From assembly GCA_031287215.1 (NCBI GenBank), contig JAITTF010000212.1, positions 1 through 33,361 of the forward strand: a DNA stretch of 33,361 bases, in the 5' to 3' direction. Below, in pieces: positions 9,689 through 18,942 of the stretch (its first letter is position 1; the number at the start of each line of letters is the position of its first letter). Both the position numbers and the translations under genes were made by a program. The notes below the pieces were generated by a model. The model ran no database searches. It worked only from the letters and a program-made list of their open reading frames with translations, and was not told the DNA's origin. Source of the stretch: Bacteroidales bacterium (lineage in GTDB: Bacteria; Bacteroidota; Bacteroidia; Bacteroidales; WCHB1-69).

Positions 9689-12600
9689 ATGATGAAATTA
9701 AAATCTTGGGTTTATTTCCCATTTTTTTTAGCTATATTCTGTTATTCAACTGATATTCAAGCACAAAAAAATGAAAAAAATATTCAATTAAATTGGGTGA
9801 GTGACTATTTTCTCTATGCTGATGAGAATGAAACTAAAAAAGTGCTCTATTTTGAAGGTGCTCTTTTTTCTGACGAGTATGATTTTTTACCTCAATATTA
9901 TGAAAAATTGGCGGTAAATGATTTTTATCAAGAGTATGAAATTACTATTTCAAATATTAAAACGGAGCCTTTTTCGGCGCAAGATGAACTGTTACTTACC
10001 AAAAATTACAATCTGACTTCTTTAGAGGTGAAAATTAACACAGCTATAGATCGTAAAAAAAACTTTGCTGCTATTTCCTTTATACCCATTATTAAAAACG
10101 GTTCAGGACATTTTGAAAAAGTACTCTCCTTTCATTTAGTGTTTTCAGGAAAAAATCCGTATTTGGCTCAGAAGAGTGGCAGTGTGAATGTATCTGTTTT
10201 AAATACAGGAACTTGGTACAAAATTAAAACAGATAAAACAGGGCTGCATAAAGTAACTTATCAAGATTTGGAAGCCCTTGGTATGAATGTTTCCAATTTA
10301 ATGGCTTCCAATATCGCGTTGTTTGGAAACGGTGGTGGGATGCTTCCTGAAGCCAACAGTAAGCCACGTCAGGATGATTTAAACGAGATTCCACTCTCTA
10401 TGTTTAATTTAGATAATGGAAAATTTGTAGCTTCGAGTTACTTTATTTTCTATGCTCAAGGACCTCATACCTGGAATTTTGACACCATAAGTCACCGTTT
10501 TTCTCATAAAACCAATTTTTATGATGATTTTGCCTACTATTTTATCAATGTAAATCCGGGAATAGGCGAGAAAAAGAGAATCACTTCTGTGAACAATAAC
10601 GCTCTGACAGCCAATGAGCAGGTTTCTCAATACCATCATTACGACTTCCACGAATTAGAGGAATCCAATCCGGGTGAAAGTGGACAGATATGGTTAGGAG
10701 AACGTTTTGATGTTACCTTATCAAGGACTTTCCCTTTTAGTGTTCCTTCTGTTATAGCGGCTCCGTCAAGGATTTCCATTAATTCTTACTCAACCTCTGC
10801 CTCCGGTTCTTCCCTCAAAATTTCGGTTAATAACAATGTAGTGGGACAAATATCATGTAAAGCAGCAAACTATCCTGATATGAATGGATTAGGTTTTTTT
10901 TCTTTTACCACAACTTCTTCTCCGATCAATGTGAAAATAGATTTCAACAGGAATAGTTCTTCAGCAACCGCTTATTTAGATTGGATAGAAATAGAAACCG
11001 AATGCGCATTGCGCATGCACTCAGCACAATTTCCTTTTTGTAATCCCGCTACTATTGCAGCCGGAAGGATTACAGAATTTGTGATTAAAAATGCTGACAA
11101 TAATACAACCGTCTGGGATGTTACCAACCAAAATAATCCGGTACAAATGCAGGGAACCCTTACTAACGGCACTTTTTCCTTTAAATCGGAGACTCATACC
11201 TTGAAAAAGTTTGTGGCTTTCAATAAAACCGATTACTATCCTATTGTTACGGTAGGTCAAATTAACAATCAGAATCTGCATGGCGATAATGATATCGACT
11301 TGGTAATAGTAGTACATCCTGATTTTGCTAATGAAGCCAATCGTTTGGCAGCCTTCAGACACCAAAATGATGGATTGTCGGTCAAGACGGTACTCGTAGA
11401 TCAGATTTATAATGAATTTTCTTCCGGAGCTCAAGACCCTACTGCCATTAGGGATTACCTGAGAATGATTTACGACCGGAGTAGTGCCCAATATCCTCGT
11501 TATTTGCTGCTCTTTGGAAGACCCTCTTTTGACTATAGGGGTAGATTAAGTGAAACTAAAAATTATGTTCCTAATTATCAATTTCTCCATACTTTTTATA
11601 AAGATAATTTTCTTTCAAATGACGATTATTTTGGACTATTGGATATTCATGAGGGAAATAATAGTTCAGATTTAATAGATGTTTCTGTGGGAAGATTCCC
11701 TGTTGCTACACTAAATCAGGCAAAAGTTGCGGTAGATAAGGCTATTAATTACAGTAAAAAAGAAAATTTAGTCCCTAACCCCAATGCTACTACTATATCT
11801 AATTTCGCTGATTGGCGTAATGTGATTGCTTTTGTAGCAGATGATGAAAATGATAATTGGCATATTAAAACCGCAGACGCTTCAGCAAATATTGTGTCTG
11901 ACAAAAATCAAAATATAAATCTTAGTAAGATCTATTGTGATGCCTATCCTCAGGTGTCTTCTGCAGGCGGACAAAGGTACCCGGATGTCAATTTAGCCAT
12001 CGAAAATAGAATGAAAAGAGGCGCATTTATGGTCTCTTATGTAGGACATGGCGGCGAAAGTAGGTGGGCGCACGAAACAATTTTGGAACTTAGCGATATT
12101 AATAATTGGTCAAATCTCTATAATCAGCCTATCATGACTACTTTAACCTGCGAATTTGGATGGTACGATAGACCTGTAGTATCTCCCGCAGAAATGGCTT
12201 TTCTCAACAGTAAAGGGGGTGCCGCCGGATTAATTACTACTTCAAGAGTGGCATGGATTACCGCCAATGACACTTACTCTAAGAATATGTTTAAACATCT
12301 TTTTGAAAAAGAAAATGGTCAATATAAAAGGTTAGGAGATATTAATAGGGCAGCTAAAAATGCAGCTCCTTCAGGAAGTACCAGAATCATTTTTACCATG
12401 GGAGACCCTTCTATGCCGCTTGCCTTACCGGAGTATGTCGTAGTTACAGACTCCTTGTTGGATGCTGATACCAAAATGCCATTAGACTCTATTGCAGCAC
12501 TTTCAAAAATTACGGTTAAAGGACATCTTACTAATGAAGCAGGCGTTTTTCTCTCTATTTTTACCGGTAATGCCTTTCCGTTAGTCTATGATAAACCGAC

Positions 12601-13510
12601 CCTGATCACTACCTTGTCTAATGACCCGGATAGCCCTCCTTTTACCTTCTCACAACAAGATAAAGTCCTTTTTAAAGGCAATGTATCCGTAGTAAATGGG
12701 AGGTTTGAATTTACTTTTATTGTGCCTAAAGATATCAATTATCAATATGGTAAGGGTAAAATTAGTTACTATGCCAGAACCAAAAACAGTGATGCTGCCG
12801 GCTATTATTCCCAATTTATCATTGGAGGGATTAGCAATAATCAGTATTCAGATTCGATAGGACCGGAAATGGAGGTCTATCTAAATGATGAAAATTTTGT
12901 GAATGGTTCCATCGTGGAGCCAAGTCCTACGTTGCTGCTGAAGTTACAGGATGAATTGGGTATCAATACCACCGGAAACGGCATTGGACATGATTTAGTT
13001 GCAGTCTTAGATGACCATGCCGAATCACCTTTTGTTTTGAATGACTATTATACCGCTGATTTGAATAGCTATAATAGTGGAACCGTTAGATATCCCTTGA
13101 AAAATTTAGCCATCGGAAAACACCAATTAAAAATCAGAGCTTGGGATATTTTAAATCATCTTTCAGAAAAAACCATTTTCTTTGAGGTGGTTTCGGATGA
13201 AAAATTGACTCTTAATCACGTACTTAACTATCCTAATCCATTTACTACTCATACCGATTTTTATTTTGAACATAACCAACCCGGAGAACCGTTAGAGGTG
13301 CTGATTTCCATTTTTACCATTTCAGGGAAAATCGTAAAAACAATCTCACAACCCTTGATTACTTCTGGGAATCGTTCAAATCCAATTAGTTGGAATGGAC
13401 GTGATGACTATGGTGATAAATTGGCGAAAGGAGTTTATATTTATCGCTTAAAAGTGAAAAATTCGAAAGGAGAAATTGTAGAAAAATTCGAAAAATTAGT
13501 CATCCTGTAA
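9689..13510 (+). CDS. porU: T9SS sortase PorU (C25 gingipain-like peptidase)
   Basis: Very large secreted protein with C25-type His/Cys signatures MVSYVGHGGESRWAHE and TTLTCEFGWYDRP. C-terminal LNYPNPFTTHTDFYFEHN...GVYIYRLKVK domain. Followed by porV. Confidence 0.9.
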   Translation: MMKLKSWVYFPFFLAIFCYSTDIQAQKNEKNIQLNWVSDYFLYADENETKKVLYFEGALFSDEYDFLPQYYEKLAVNDFYQEYEITISNIKTEPFSAQDELLLTKNYNLTSLEVKINTAIDRKKNFAAISFIPIIKNGSGHFEKVLSFHLVFSGKNPYLAQKSGSVNVSVLNTGTWYKIKTDKTGLHKVTYQDLEALGMNVSNLMASNIALFGNGGGMLPEANSKPRQDDLNEIPLSMFNLDNGKFVASSYFIFYAQGPHTWNFDTISHRFSHKTNFYDDFAYYFINVNPGIGEKKRITSVNNNALTANEQVSQYHHYDFHELEESNPGESGQIWLGERFDVTLSRTFPFSVPSVIAAPSRISINSYSTSASGSSLKISVNNNVVGQISCKAANYPDMNGLGFFSFTTTSSPINVKIDFNRNSSSATAYLDWIEIETECALRMHSAQFPFCNPATIAAGRITEFVIKNADNNTTVWDVTNQNNPVQMQGTLTNGTFSFKSETHTLKKFVAFNKTDYYPIVTVGQINNQNLHGDNDIDLVIVVHPDFANEANRLAAFRHQNDGLSVKTVLVDQIYNEFSSGAQDPTAIRDYLRMIYDRSSAQYPRYLLLFGRPSFDYRGRLSETKNYVPNYQFLHTFYKDNFLSNDDYFGLLDIHEGNNSSDLIDVSVGRFPVATLNQAKVAVDKAINYSKKENLVPNPNATTISNFADWRNVIAFVADDENDNWHIKTADASANIVSDKNQNINLSKIYCDAYPQVSSAGGQRYPDVNLAIENRMKRGAFMVSYVGHGGESRWAHETILELSDINNWSNLYNQPIMTTLTCEFGWYDRPVVSPAEMAFLNSKGGAAGLITTSRVAWITANDTYSKNMFKHLFEKENGQYKRLGDINRAAKNAAPSGSTRIIFTMGDPSMPLALPEYVVVTDSLLDADTKMPLDSIAALSKITVKGHLTNEAGVFLSIFTGNAFPLVYDKPTLITTLSNDPDSPPFTFSQQDKVLFKGNVSVVNGRFEFTFIVPKDINYQYGKGKISYYARTKNSDAAGYYSQFIIGGISNNQYSDSIGPEMEVYLNDENFVNGSIVEPSPTLLLKLQDELGINTTGNGIGHDLVAVLDDHAESPFVLNDYYTADLNSYNSGTVRYPLKNLAIGKHQLKIRAWDILNHLSEKTIFFEVVSDEKLTLNHVLNYPNPFTTHTDFYFEHNQPGEPLEVLISIFTISGKIVKTISQPLITSGNRSNPISWNGRDDYGDKLAKGVYIYRLKVKNSKGEIVEKFEKLVIL

Positions 13511-13635
13511 AATAATACTCTTTTTTTAGCGTTAACAGGAGGTTGTATTAGATGCAGTTATTGGTTGTTGAAATGCCAGTGATAATTCTAAAATGCTAAT
13601 TATTAATAAATTGTAATATTTCAAATATCTTTTTT

Positions 13636-14880
13636 ATGAAAAAAAGAAGTCTATTGACCCTATTGTTGATTTCTCTAATTTTTAATTTTGTTTATGCTCA
13701 GGTACCCCATGATCCGGATTATAAAGAGCATCCCTATTTGAATACGATTACAACAGCCGTACCTTTTTTGCAAATTGCACCGGATTCTCGTTCGGGAGCT
13801 ATGGGAGACATTGGGGTAGCTACTTCAGCTGATCCATCAGCTCAAAATCATAACCCTGCAAAATACGTTTACAATAAAAATCGTTTTGGTGTTTCATTTT
13901 CTTATAGTCCTTGGTTACACTCTTTAGTAAATGATGTTAGTTTGCTCTCATTATCAGGATACTATCGTATTACTCGTATGGATGCTATTGCCATGTCTTT
14001 ACGTTACTTTGGATTGGGAGAAATTAATTTTACTACTGATCGTGGAGACCCATTAGGAACCTATAAACCAAACGAATTTTCGATAGATTTTACCTATGCA
14101 AGAAAGTTAATAGATGAATTATCTATTGCGATTACGCCACGATTTATCTATTCCGATTTGACGGCAGGTCAATCTGTGGGGCAAATGGAAACCAGTCCCG
14201 GTATGGCAGGTGCTGCTGATATATCCCTTTTTTATCAACAGGATTTTGAATCTAAAAAATTATTCAATCAAACCGTAAGAGTAGGTTTAAATATTCAAAA
14301 CTTGGGTAATAAAATTAAATATACCGATGAACATAGAAGAGATTTTATCCCTTCCAATCTGAAATTAGGAATCGGTTATACGATGGAATTTGATGAATAC
14401 AATGCACTCTCTATCGCTATGGATATCAATAAATTATTGGTTCCTACTCCTGCAATTTATCGAATGAATTATGCTACTGATACTACCAGAGAATTAGTAT
14501 ATGGCTTAGCTTCCGAATCAGTGGGAGAAGGTATTTTCCACTCGTTTTATGATGCTCCCGGCGGATTTAGAGAAGAGATGAGAGAAATTACCATAGGTAT
14601 TGGACTTGAGTACTCTTATCGTAATTTGCTCTTCATTCGCGGTGGCTATTTCTATGAAAATCCTTATAAAGGAGGTAGAAATTTCTTTACCGTGGGTGCC
14701 GGTATTAAATATAATATTATTGGTATTGATATGGCATACCTTATCGCGATCAATCAACACCATCCCTTGGAAAATTCACTTCGATTTTCACTTACCTTTG
14801 ATTTAATCTCTTTCGACAAAAAGGACGTCAAACAACAAGGCAAAAACCCTAAACAAGGAGAAACTCCTAAAAAACAGTAA
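13636..14880 (+). CDS. porV: T9SS outer-membrane protein PorV (LptO)
   Basis: 'VPFLQIAPDSRSGAMGDIGVATSADPSAQNHNPAKYVY...' is the typical PorV N-terminus; FadL-like barrel; downstream of porU. Confidence 0.92.
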   Translation: MKKRSLLTLLLISLIFNFVYAQVPHDPDYKEHPYLNTITTAVPFLQIAPDSRSGAMGDIGVATSADPSAQNHNPAKYVYNKNRFGVSFSYSPWLHSLVNDVSLLSLSGYYRITRMDAIAMSLRYFGLGEINFTTDRGDPLGTYKPNEFSIDFTYARKLIDELSIAITPRFIYSDLTAGQSVGQMETSPGMAGAADISLFYQQDFESKKLFNQTVRVGLNIQNLGNKIKYTDEHRRDFIPSNLKLGIGYTMEFDEYNALSIAMDINKLLVPTPAIYRMNYATDTTRELVYGLASESVGEGIFHSFYDAPGGFREEMREITIGIGLEYSYRNLLFIRGGYFYENPYKGGRNFFTVGAGIKYNIIGIDMAYLIAINQHHPLENSLRFSLTFDLISFDKKDVKQQGKNPKQGETPKKQ

Positions 14881-15365
14881 TGATTTCCGATTTCAGAATT
14901 GGTACTGGTTTTGATTCTCATCGCTTAGAAGAAGGGCGCAGGTTAACCATTGGTGGCATTGACGTCCCTTTTGCTAAAGGTTGTGTTGCACATTCGGATG
15001 GGGATGTTTTGATTCATGCCATCATAGATGCACTACTGGGCAGCCTTGCCTTAAAAGATATAGGCACCCATTTTCCCGACCACGACCCTCAATACAAAAA
15101 TGCAGATAGCAAACAGTTACTTGCTCTTGTTGTGAAACTGATTATAGAAAAAAACTGGACTGTCCATCAAATAGATACTACTATCATTTTAGAACAACCC
15201 AAACTATCTCCTTACATAGAACAAATGACCGGTCTCCTTTCCGACATTCTCAAAGTGCCTTCAGAAAGGGTCTCCATAAAAGTCAAAACCAACGAAAAAA
15301 TGGGTGCTATAGGCAGAGGTGAAGGAGTTGCTGCAATGGCAACAATAGTGATCATTAAATCCTGA
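14880..15365 (+). CDS. ispF: 2-C-methyl-D-erythritol 2,4-cyclodiphosphate synthase
   Basis: RIGTGFDSHRL, GCVAHSDGDVLIHAIIDALLGSLALKDIGTHFPD and TNEKMGAIGRGEGVAAMA. Start ATG overlaps the porV stop by 1 nt (TAATG). Confidence 0.95.
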   Translation: MISDFRIGTGFDSHRLEEGRRLTIGGIDVPFAKGCVAHSDGDVLIHAIIDALLGSLALKDIGTHFPDHDPQYKNADSKQLLALVVKLIIEKNWTVHQIDTTIILEQPKLSPYIEQMTGLLSDILKVPSERVSIKVKTNEKMGAIGRGEGVAAMATIVIIKS

Positions 15366-15420
15366 AATACATTTAATTCAACGCTTCATCATTGCGATAT
15401 GGTTGTGTTTCAACATCCTG

Positions 15421-16617
15421 TTATACCACTACATTAATAATTTTTCCGACTACAACAATGACCTTTTTAGGGACGTTGGTGCCGATCCATTTCAAACTCT
15501 CTTCATCTTGTAAGATTGCTTTTTCTATCTCATTTTTATCCATATCTAAAGGAAAATTTCTCTGAAAACGAGTTTTCCCGTTGAAAGAAACCGGATAGTT
15601 GAACGAAGATTCTATCAGATATTGAGGGTCATAAACCGGAAATGAGGCATCACAAACCGAAGTTTCATGACCTAACAGTGACCATAATTCTTCTGTAATG
15701 TGGGGTGCATACGCCGACAATAAGATCACTAAGGGTTCCAGAATTTTCTTTTTATTACATTTAAGCTCCGTCAGTTCGTTAGTACAAATCATGAAAGAAC
15801 TTACCGCAGTATTAAAAGAAAAACGCTCATTATCCTCTTCGATTTTTTTAATGGTTTTATGCAAAATTTTCAACTCTTCGGTTGATGGGTCTTCTTCGGT
15901 AACAATGAATTGATTATCACGATGATGGAATAATTTCCAGAATTTTTTAATAAATCTAAACACCCCTTCTATGCCGTTGGTATCCCACGGTTTTGACAAT
16001 TCTATAGGTCCTAAAAACATCTCATACAGACGTAAGGTGTCGGCACCATATTTAAGCACTAAATCGTCAGGATTCTGCACATTAAATTTTGATTTAGACA
16101 TTTTTTCCACCTCTTGTCCGCAGTGATACTTGCCCTCTTCGAGAATAAACTCAGCATTTGCATAATCGGGTTGCTCTTTTCTAAAGCCGTCTAAATCTAA
16201 AATCCCATTATGTACTAAATCAACGTGAACGTGAATAGGTGTAGTCTCATATTGATCTTTTAAACCAAAAGAGACAAATTTATTGGTGCCATTGATACGA
16301 TATACAAATTGAGAATAGGCTAAAATCATGCCCTGGTTGATCAGTTTTTTGAAGGGTTCATCTTCGCAGCATATTCCGATGTCGTAAAGAAATTTATTCC
16401 AAAAACGCGAATAGATTAGGTGCCCGGTGGCATGTTCACTCCCTCCAACATAGAGGTCAACCTGTTTCCAATATTCATTAGCCTCTTTCGATACTAATGA
16501 TTCGTCATTATGTGGATCCATATATCTCAAATAGTAGGCACTGGAACCGGCAAAACCCGGCATGGTGTTCAGTTCGAGAGGATATTCGTTTTCTGTTGTC
16601 TGTTTTTTGTTATCCAT
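15421..16617 (-). CDS. leuS: Leucyl-tRNA synthetase, C-terminal half (second half of catalytic core with KMSKS, anticodon-binding domain)
   Basis: [26 protein letters not shown]..., [36 protein letters not shown] (KMSKS codons 16090-16104). Start chosen at MDNKKQ (16617) because the -7 box overlaps the longer ORF start at 16665. Confidence 0.85.
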   Translation of the reverse strand: MDNKKQTTENEYPLELNTMPGFAGSSAYYLRYMDPHNDESLVSKEANEYWKQVDLYVGGSEHATGHLIYSRFWNKFLYDIGICCEDEPFKKLINQGMILAYSQFVYRINGTNKFVSFGLKDQYETTPIHVHVDLVHNGILDLDGFRKEQPDYANAEFILEEGKYHCGQEVEKMSKSKFNVQNPDDLVLKYGADTLRLYEMFLGPIELSKPWDTNGIEGVFRFIKKFWKLFHHRDNQFIVTEEDPSTEELKILHKTIKKIEEDNERFSFNTAVSSFMICTNELTELKCNKKKILEPLVILLSAYAPHITEELWSLLGHETSVCDASFPVYDPQYLIESSFNYPVSFNGKTRFQRNFPLDMDKNEIEKAILQDEESLKWIGTNVPKKVIVVVGKIINVVV

Positions 16618-16662
16618 ATAATCGTTAGTGTTATGGGATTTTTTATTTATCAATTGGCGGCA

Positions 16663-16670
16663 CAAAAGTA
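16663..16670 (-). promoter_or_regulatory. Candidate -7 box (TACTTTTG) of a promoter for the C-terminal leuS half
   Basis: Reverse strand TACTTTTG matches TAnnTTTG exactly, about 45 nt upstream of ATG 16617. The -33 element is weak. Confidence 0.45.
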
Positions 16671-16850
16671 CTATTTTTTATCCATTCTAACGCACCTGTT
16701 GTTGAAGGGGTAGTTAATTTTTTGTCCACTATTGAGTTGATTAATATTTTGCTCCATATCTGCTTGATTCAAATTTTTTTTTTCCAATGAGCCGAGACAA
16801 CTCGGACATCATTTTTTCGTGTTCTGTGTCTTGCATAATTATTTCGTTCT

Positions 16851-17015
16851 TCAATTCTTTTTTGTGTCATTCTTAGGTATTTCCACCTCTCTCACACCCT
16901 TACATTCAGGATAACCTGTGCAGCCCCAAAATTCTTTGCCAGCATTTCTGCCTGTGATTGCCAAAACCCACGAATCTAATCTGCGATAGCCGGAGGTTGG
17001 GTTGATTTGTGCCAT
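16851..17015 (-). pseudogene. Remnant of a four-helix-bundle suffix-domain/zinc-finger (IVS/S23-like) protein inserted within leuS
   Basis: Translates as MAQINPTSGYRRLDSWVLA|ITGRNAGKEFWGCTGYPECKGVREVEIPKNDTKKN*. The first 19 aa resemble the N-terminus, and the rest the C-terminal topoisomerase-type zinc knuckle (AGKEFWGCxGYPECKG), of the four-helix-bundle suffix family. The central helices are missing. Confidence 0.5.
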
Positions 17016-17070
17016 TGTTTTTGTTGTTTTAATTTTGTTGTTTTTTGATTTTAATCGACTTTGGATGAAC

Positions 17071-18696
17071 TCATGAAAGTTGATTCTTTTTATAAGTCCA
17101 ATCCTTAGCCCTTCCCAGCGGCGGCTCGCCTGTCTCCGTCGGCAAAAACTTATCTACCTCCGGCAATTCTATCGGCAAATCTTTTTCATCCACTGTGTAG
17201 GGCATTCCGTCTTTGTAATAAATCGGGAATGGCTCGCCCCAATAGCGTTGGCGGCTGAAGATGGCATCACGAAGGCGGAAATTGACTTTTACTTTGCCCA
17301 ATTTGTTTTCTGCAATGTATTTTTTTGCTGCTGCAATGGCTTCCTTGACGGTCAGTCTATTTAAAAAACCGGAGTTGATCATGATGCCTTCTTTAGCATC
17401 GAAACTTTCTTTACTTACATCTGCACCTTCGATCAAGGGGATAATCGGCAAGTTGAAATGTTTGGCAAAGGCGTAGTCGCGGCTGTCGTGGGCGGGCACT
17501 GCCATGATGGCTCCTGTTCCGTAACCGGCTAATACATAGTCAGAAATCCAGATTGGAATAGCTTCCCCGTTTACCGGATTGATGGCATACGAGCCGGTGA
17601 ATACGCCGGTTACTTTGCGGTCGGCGATGCGTTCGCGTTCGGTGCGGCGTTTAACAACATCCAAATAAGTAGAAACTTCCGCTTTTTGTTTGAAAGTAAC
17701 CACTTGCGAAACATATTCCGATTCAGGTGCCAAAACCATAAAGGTTACGCCGTAGATGGTGTCGGCACGGGTAGTAAATACCGTTAATTGAGAAATTGAG
17801 TCGTCCATGTCTTCATTTTCCTTGATTTTAAAATTCAACTCTGCTCCTTCACTTCTCCCTATCCAATTTTTTTGCGTTTCTTTTAAGGATTCCGTCCAAT
17901 CAATTTTGTCTAACCCTTCGAGTAAGCGTTGGGCGAATGCAGAGACACGCAAACTCCATTGGCGCATTTTGCGTTGTTCTACAGGATAACCACCGCGCAC
18001 TGAGAGTCCGTTCACAACCTCATCATTAGCCAATACGGTACCTAACTCAGCACACCAATTCACCATAGTTTCGGCTTGATAGGCAATGCGATAGTTCATT
18101 AGAATTTCCTGTTGTTCTTTTTCGGTTTTGGATTTCCACTCTTCTGCGGTAAAAATAAGTTCTTCCGTACAGGCGATGTTCAAATCCTTAGTTCCCTGAA
18201 TTTCAAATACTGCTATCAGTTCAGCAATAGGTCTTGCCTGTTGGGCATCTAAACAGTAGTAGGAGTTAAACATTTGAATGAAAACCCATTGTGTCCATTT
18301 ATAATAATCAGGATCACAAGTTTTGAAAGACCTATCCCAATCGTAGGAAAAGCCAATTTTATCCATCTGTTCTCTATACCTATCAATATTTTTTGCAGAA
18401 GTTATTGCAGGATGTTGACCGGTTTGAATGGCATACTGTTCGGCAGGCAACCCAAAGGCATCAAAACCCATGGGATGAAGGACATTGAACCCTTTTTGGT
18501 GTTTATATCGTGAAAAAATATCTGAAGCAATATAACCTAATGGATGACCTACATGCAAGCCTGCACCTGAGGGATAAGGAAACATATCCAACACATAACA
18601 TTTAGGTTTTGAAAGATCAATTTTACTTTTATAAATCTGTTGTTCTTTCCAATAAGTTTGCCATTTAGGCTCAATAATATTAAAATTATAATCCAT
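17071..18696 (-). CDS. leuS: Leucyl-tRNA synthetase, N-terminal half (HIGH motif, CP1 editing domain)
   Basis: [81 protein letters not shown], ending ...[19 protein letters not shown]. Stops just where the intact enzyme would continue into [15 protein letters not shown]. Confidence 0.9.
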   Translation of the reverse strand: MDYNFNIIEPKWQTYWKEQQIYKSKIDLSKPKCYVLDMFPYPSGAGLHVGHPLGYIASDIFSRYKHQKGFNVLHPMGFDAFGLPAEQYAIQTGQHPAITSAKNIDRYREQMDKIGFSYDWDRSFKTCDPDYYKWTQWVFIQMFNSYYCLDAQQARPIAELIAVFEIQGTKDLNIACTEELIFTAEEWKSKTEKEQQEILMNYRIAYQAETMVNWCAELGTVLANDEVVNGLSVRGGYPVEQRKMRQWSLRVSAFAQRLLEGLDKIDWTESLKETQKNWIGRSEGAELNFKIKENEDMDDSISQLTVFTTRADTIYGVTFMVLAPESEYVSQVVTFKQKAEVSTYLDVVKRRTERERIADRKVTGVFTGSYAINPVNGEAIPIWISDYVLAGYGTGAIMAVPAHDSRDYAFAKHFNLPIIPLIEGADVSKESFDAKEGIMINSGFLNRLTVKEAIAAAKKYIAENKLGKVKVNFRLRDAIFSRQRYWGEPFPIYYKDGMPYTVDEKDLPIELPEVDKFLPTETGEPPLGRAKDWTYKKNQLS

Positions 18697-18753
18697 AGTA
18701 ATTTGGTATTTTTACAAAAGTGCAAAGGTAATAAAATATTTGCGTATTTAGAG

Positions 18754-18935
18754 ATTATCAGCAGGGAAAACGCATATAAAATTAACTTTTTTTACCAACA
18801 ACCATTTTTTTGCTGACTCATAAAATACATTAAATCTGTTACATTTAGAAGAATCCAACATGAGTTTAAAATTAAAACGATAAAATTCAATTAGGTATTG
18901 ATATTTTTTGCTTTATATGCGTTTGCCCTGATAAT
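18754..18935. repeat. 182-bp intergenic element bounded by near-perfect inverted repeats (MITE-like or long hairpin)
   Basis: Left arm ATTATCAGCAGGGAAAACGCATATAAA (18754-18780). Right arm reverse complement ATTATCAGGGCAAACGCATATAAA (18912-18935). Arms agree at 23/24 positions after one 3-nt gap; about 131 bp of AT-rich interior. Confidence 0.65.
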
Positions 18936-18942
18936 AAATCCC

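Noticed and set aside
11021-11491. 156-aa minus-strand ORF inside porU
   Set aside because: Antisense shadow of a well-supported coding gene; no recognisable domain or promoter.
15366-15420. Terminator hairpin between the convergent ispF and leuS genes
   Set aside because: Only short direct repeats (TTCAAC) seen; no convincing stem with T-tract.
16618-16665. Upstream extension [16 protein letters not shown] of the C-terminal leuS ORF
   Set aside because: Overlaps the -7 promoter box and has no similarity to LeuRS; ATG 16617 is more plausible.
16740-16850. Short minus-strand ORFs after the four-helix-bundle remnant (e.g. MQDTEHEKMMSELSRLIGKKKFESSRYGAKY), with a run of 10 A's that could frameshift into ...NLNQADMEQNINQLNSGQKINYPF
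   Set aside because: No recognisable family and too short. A single-base slip in the A10 tract only modestly extends the reading frame. Kept as part of the insert, not called as a gene.
15421-18696. leuS split explained by a simple sequencing frameshift
   Set aside because: The halves are separated by more than 400 bp of unrelated sequence with multiple stops in all frames and a recognisable foreign ORF, so one indel error cannot explain it.
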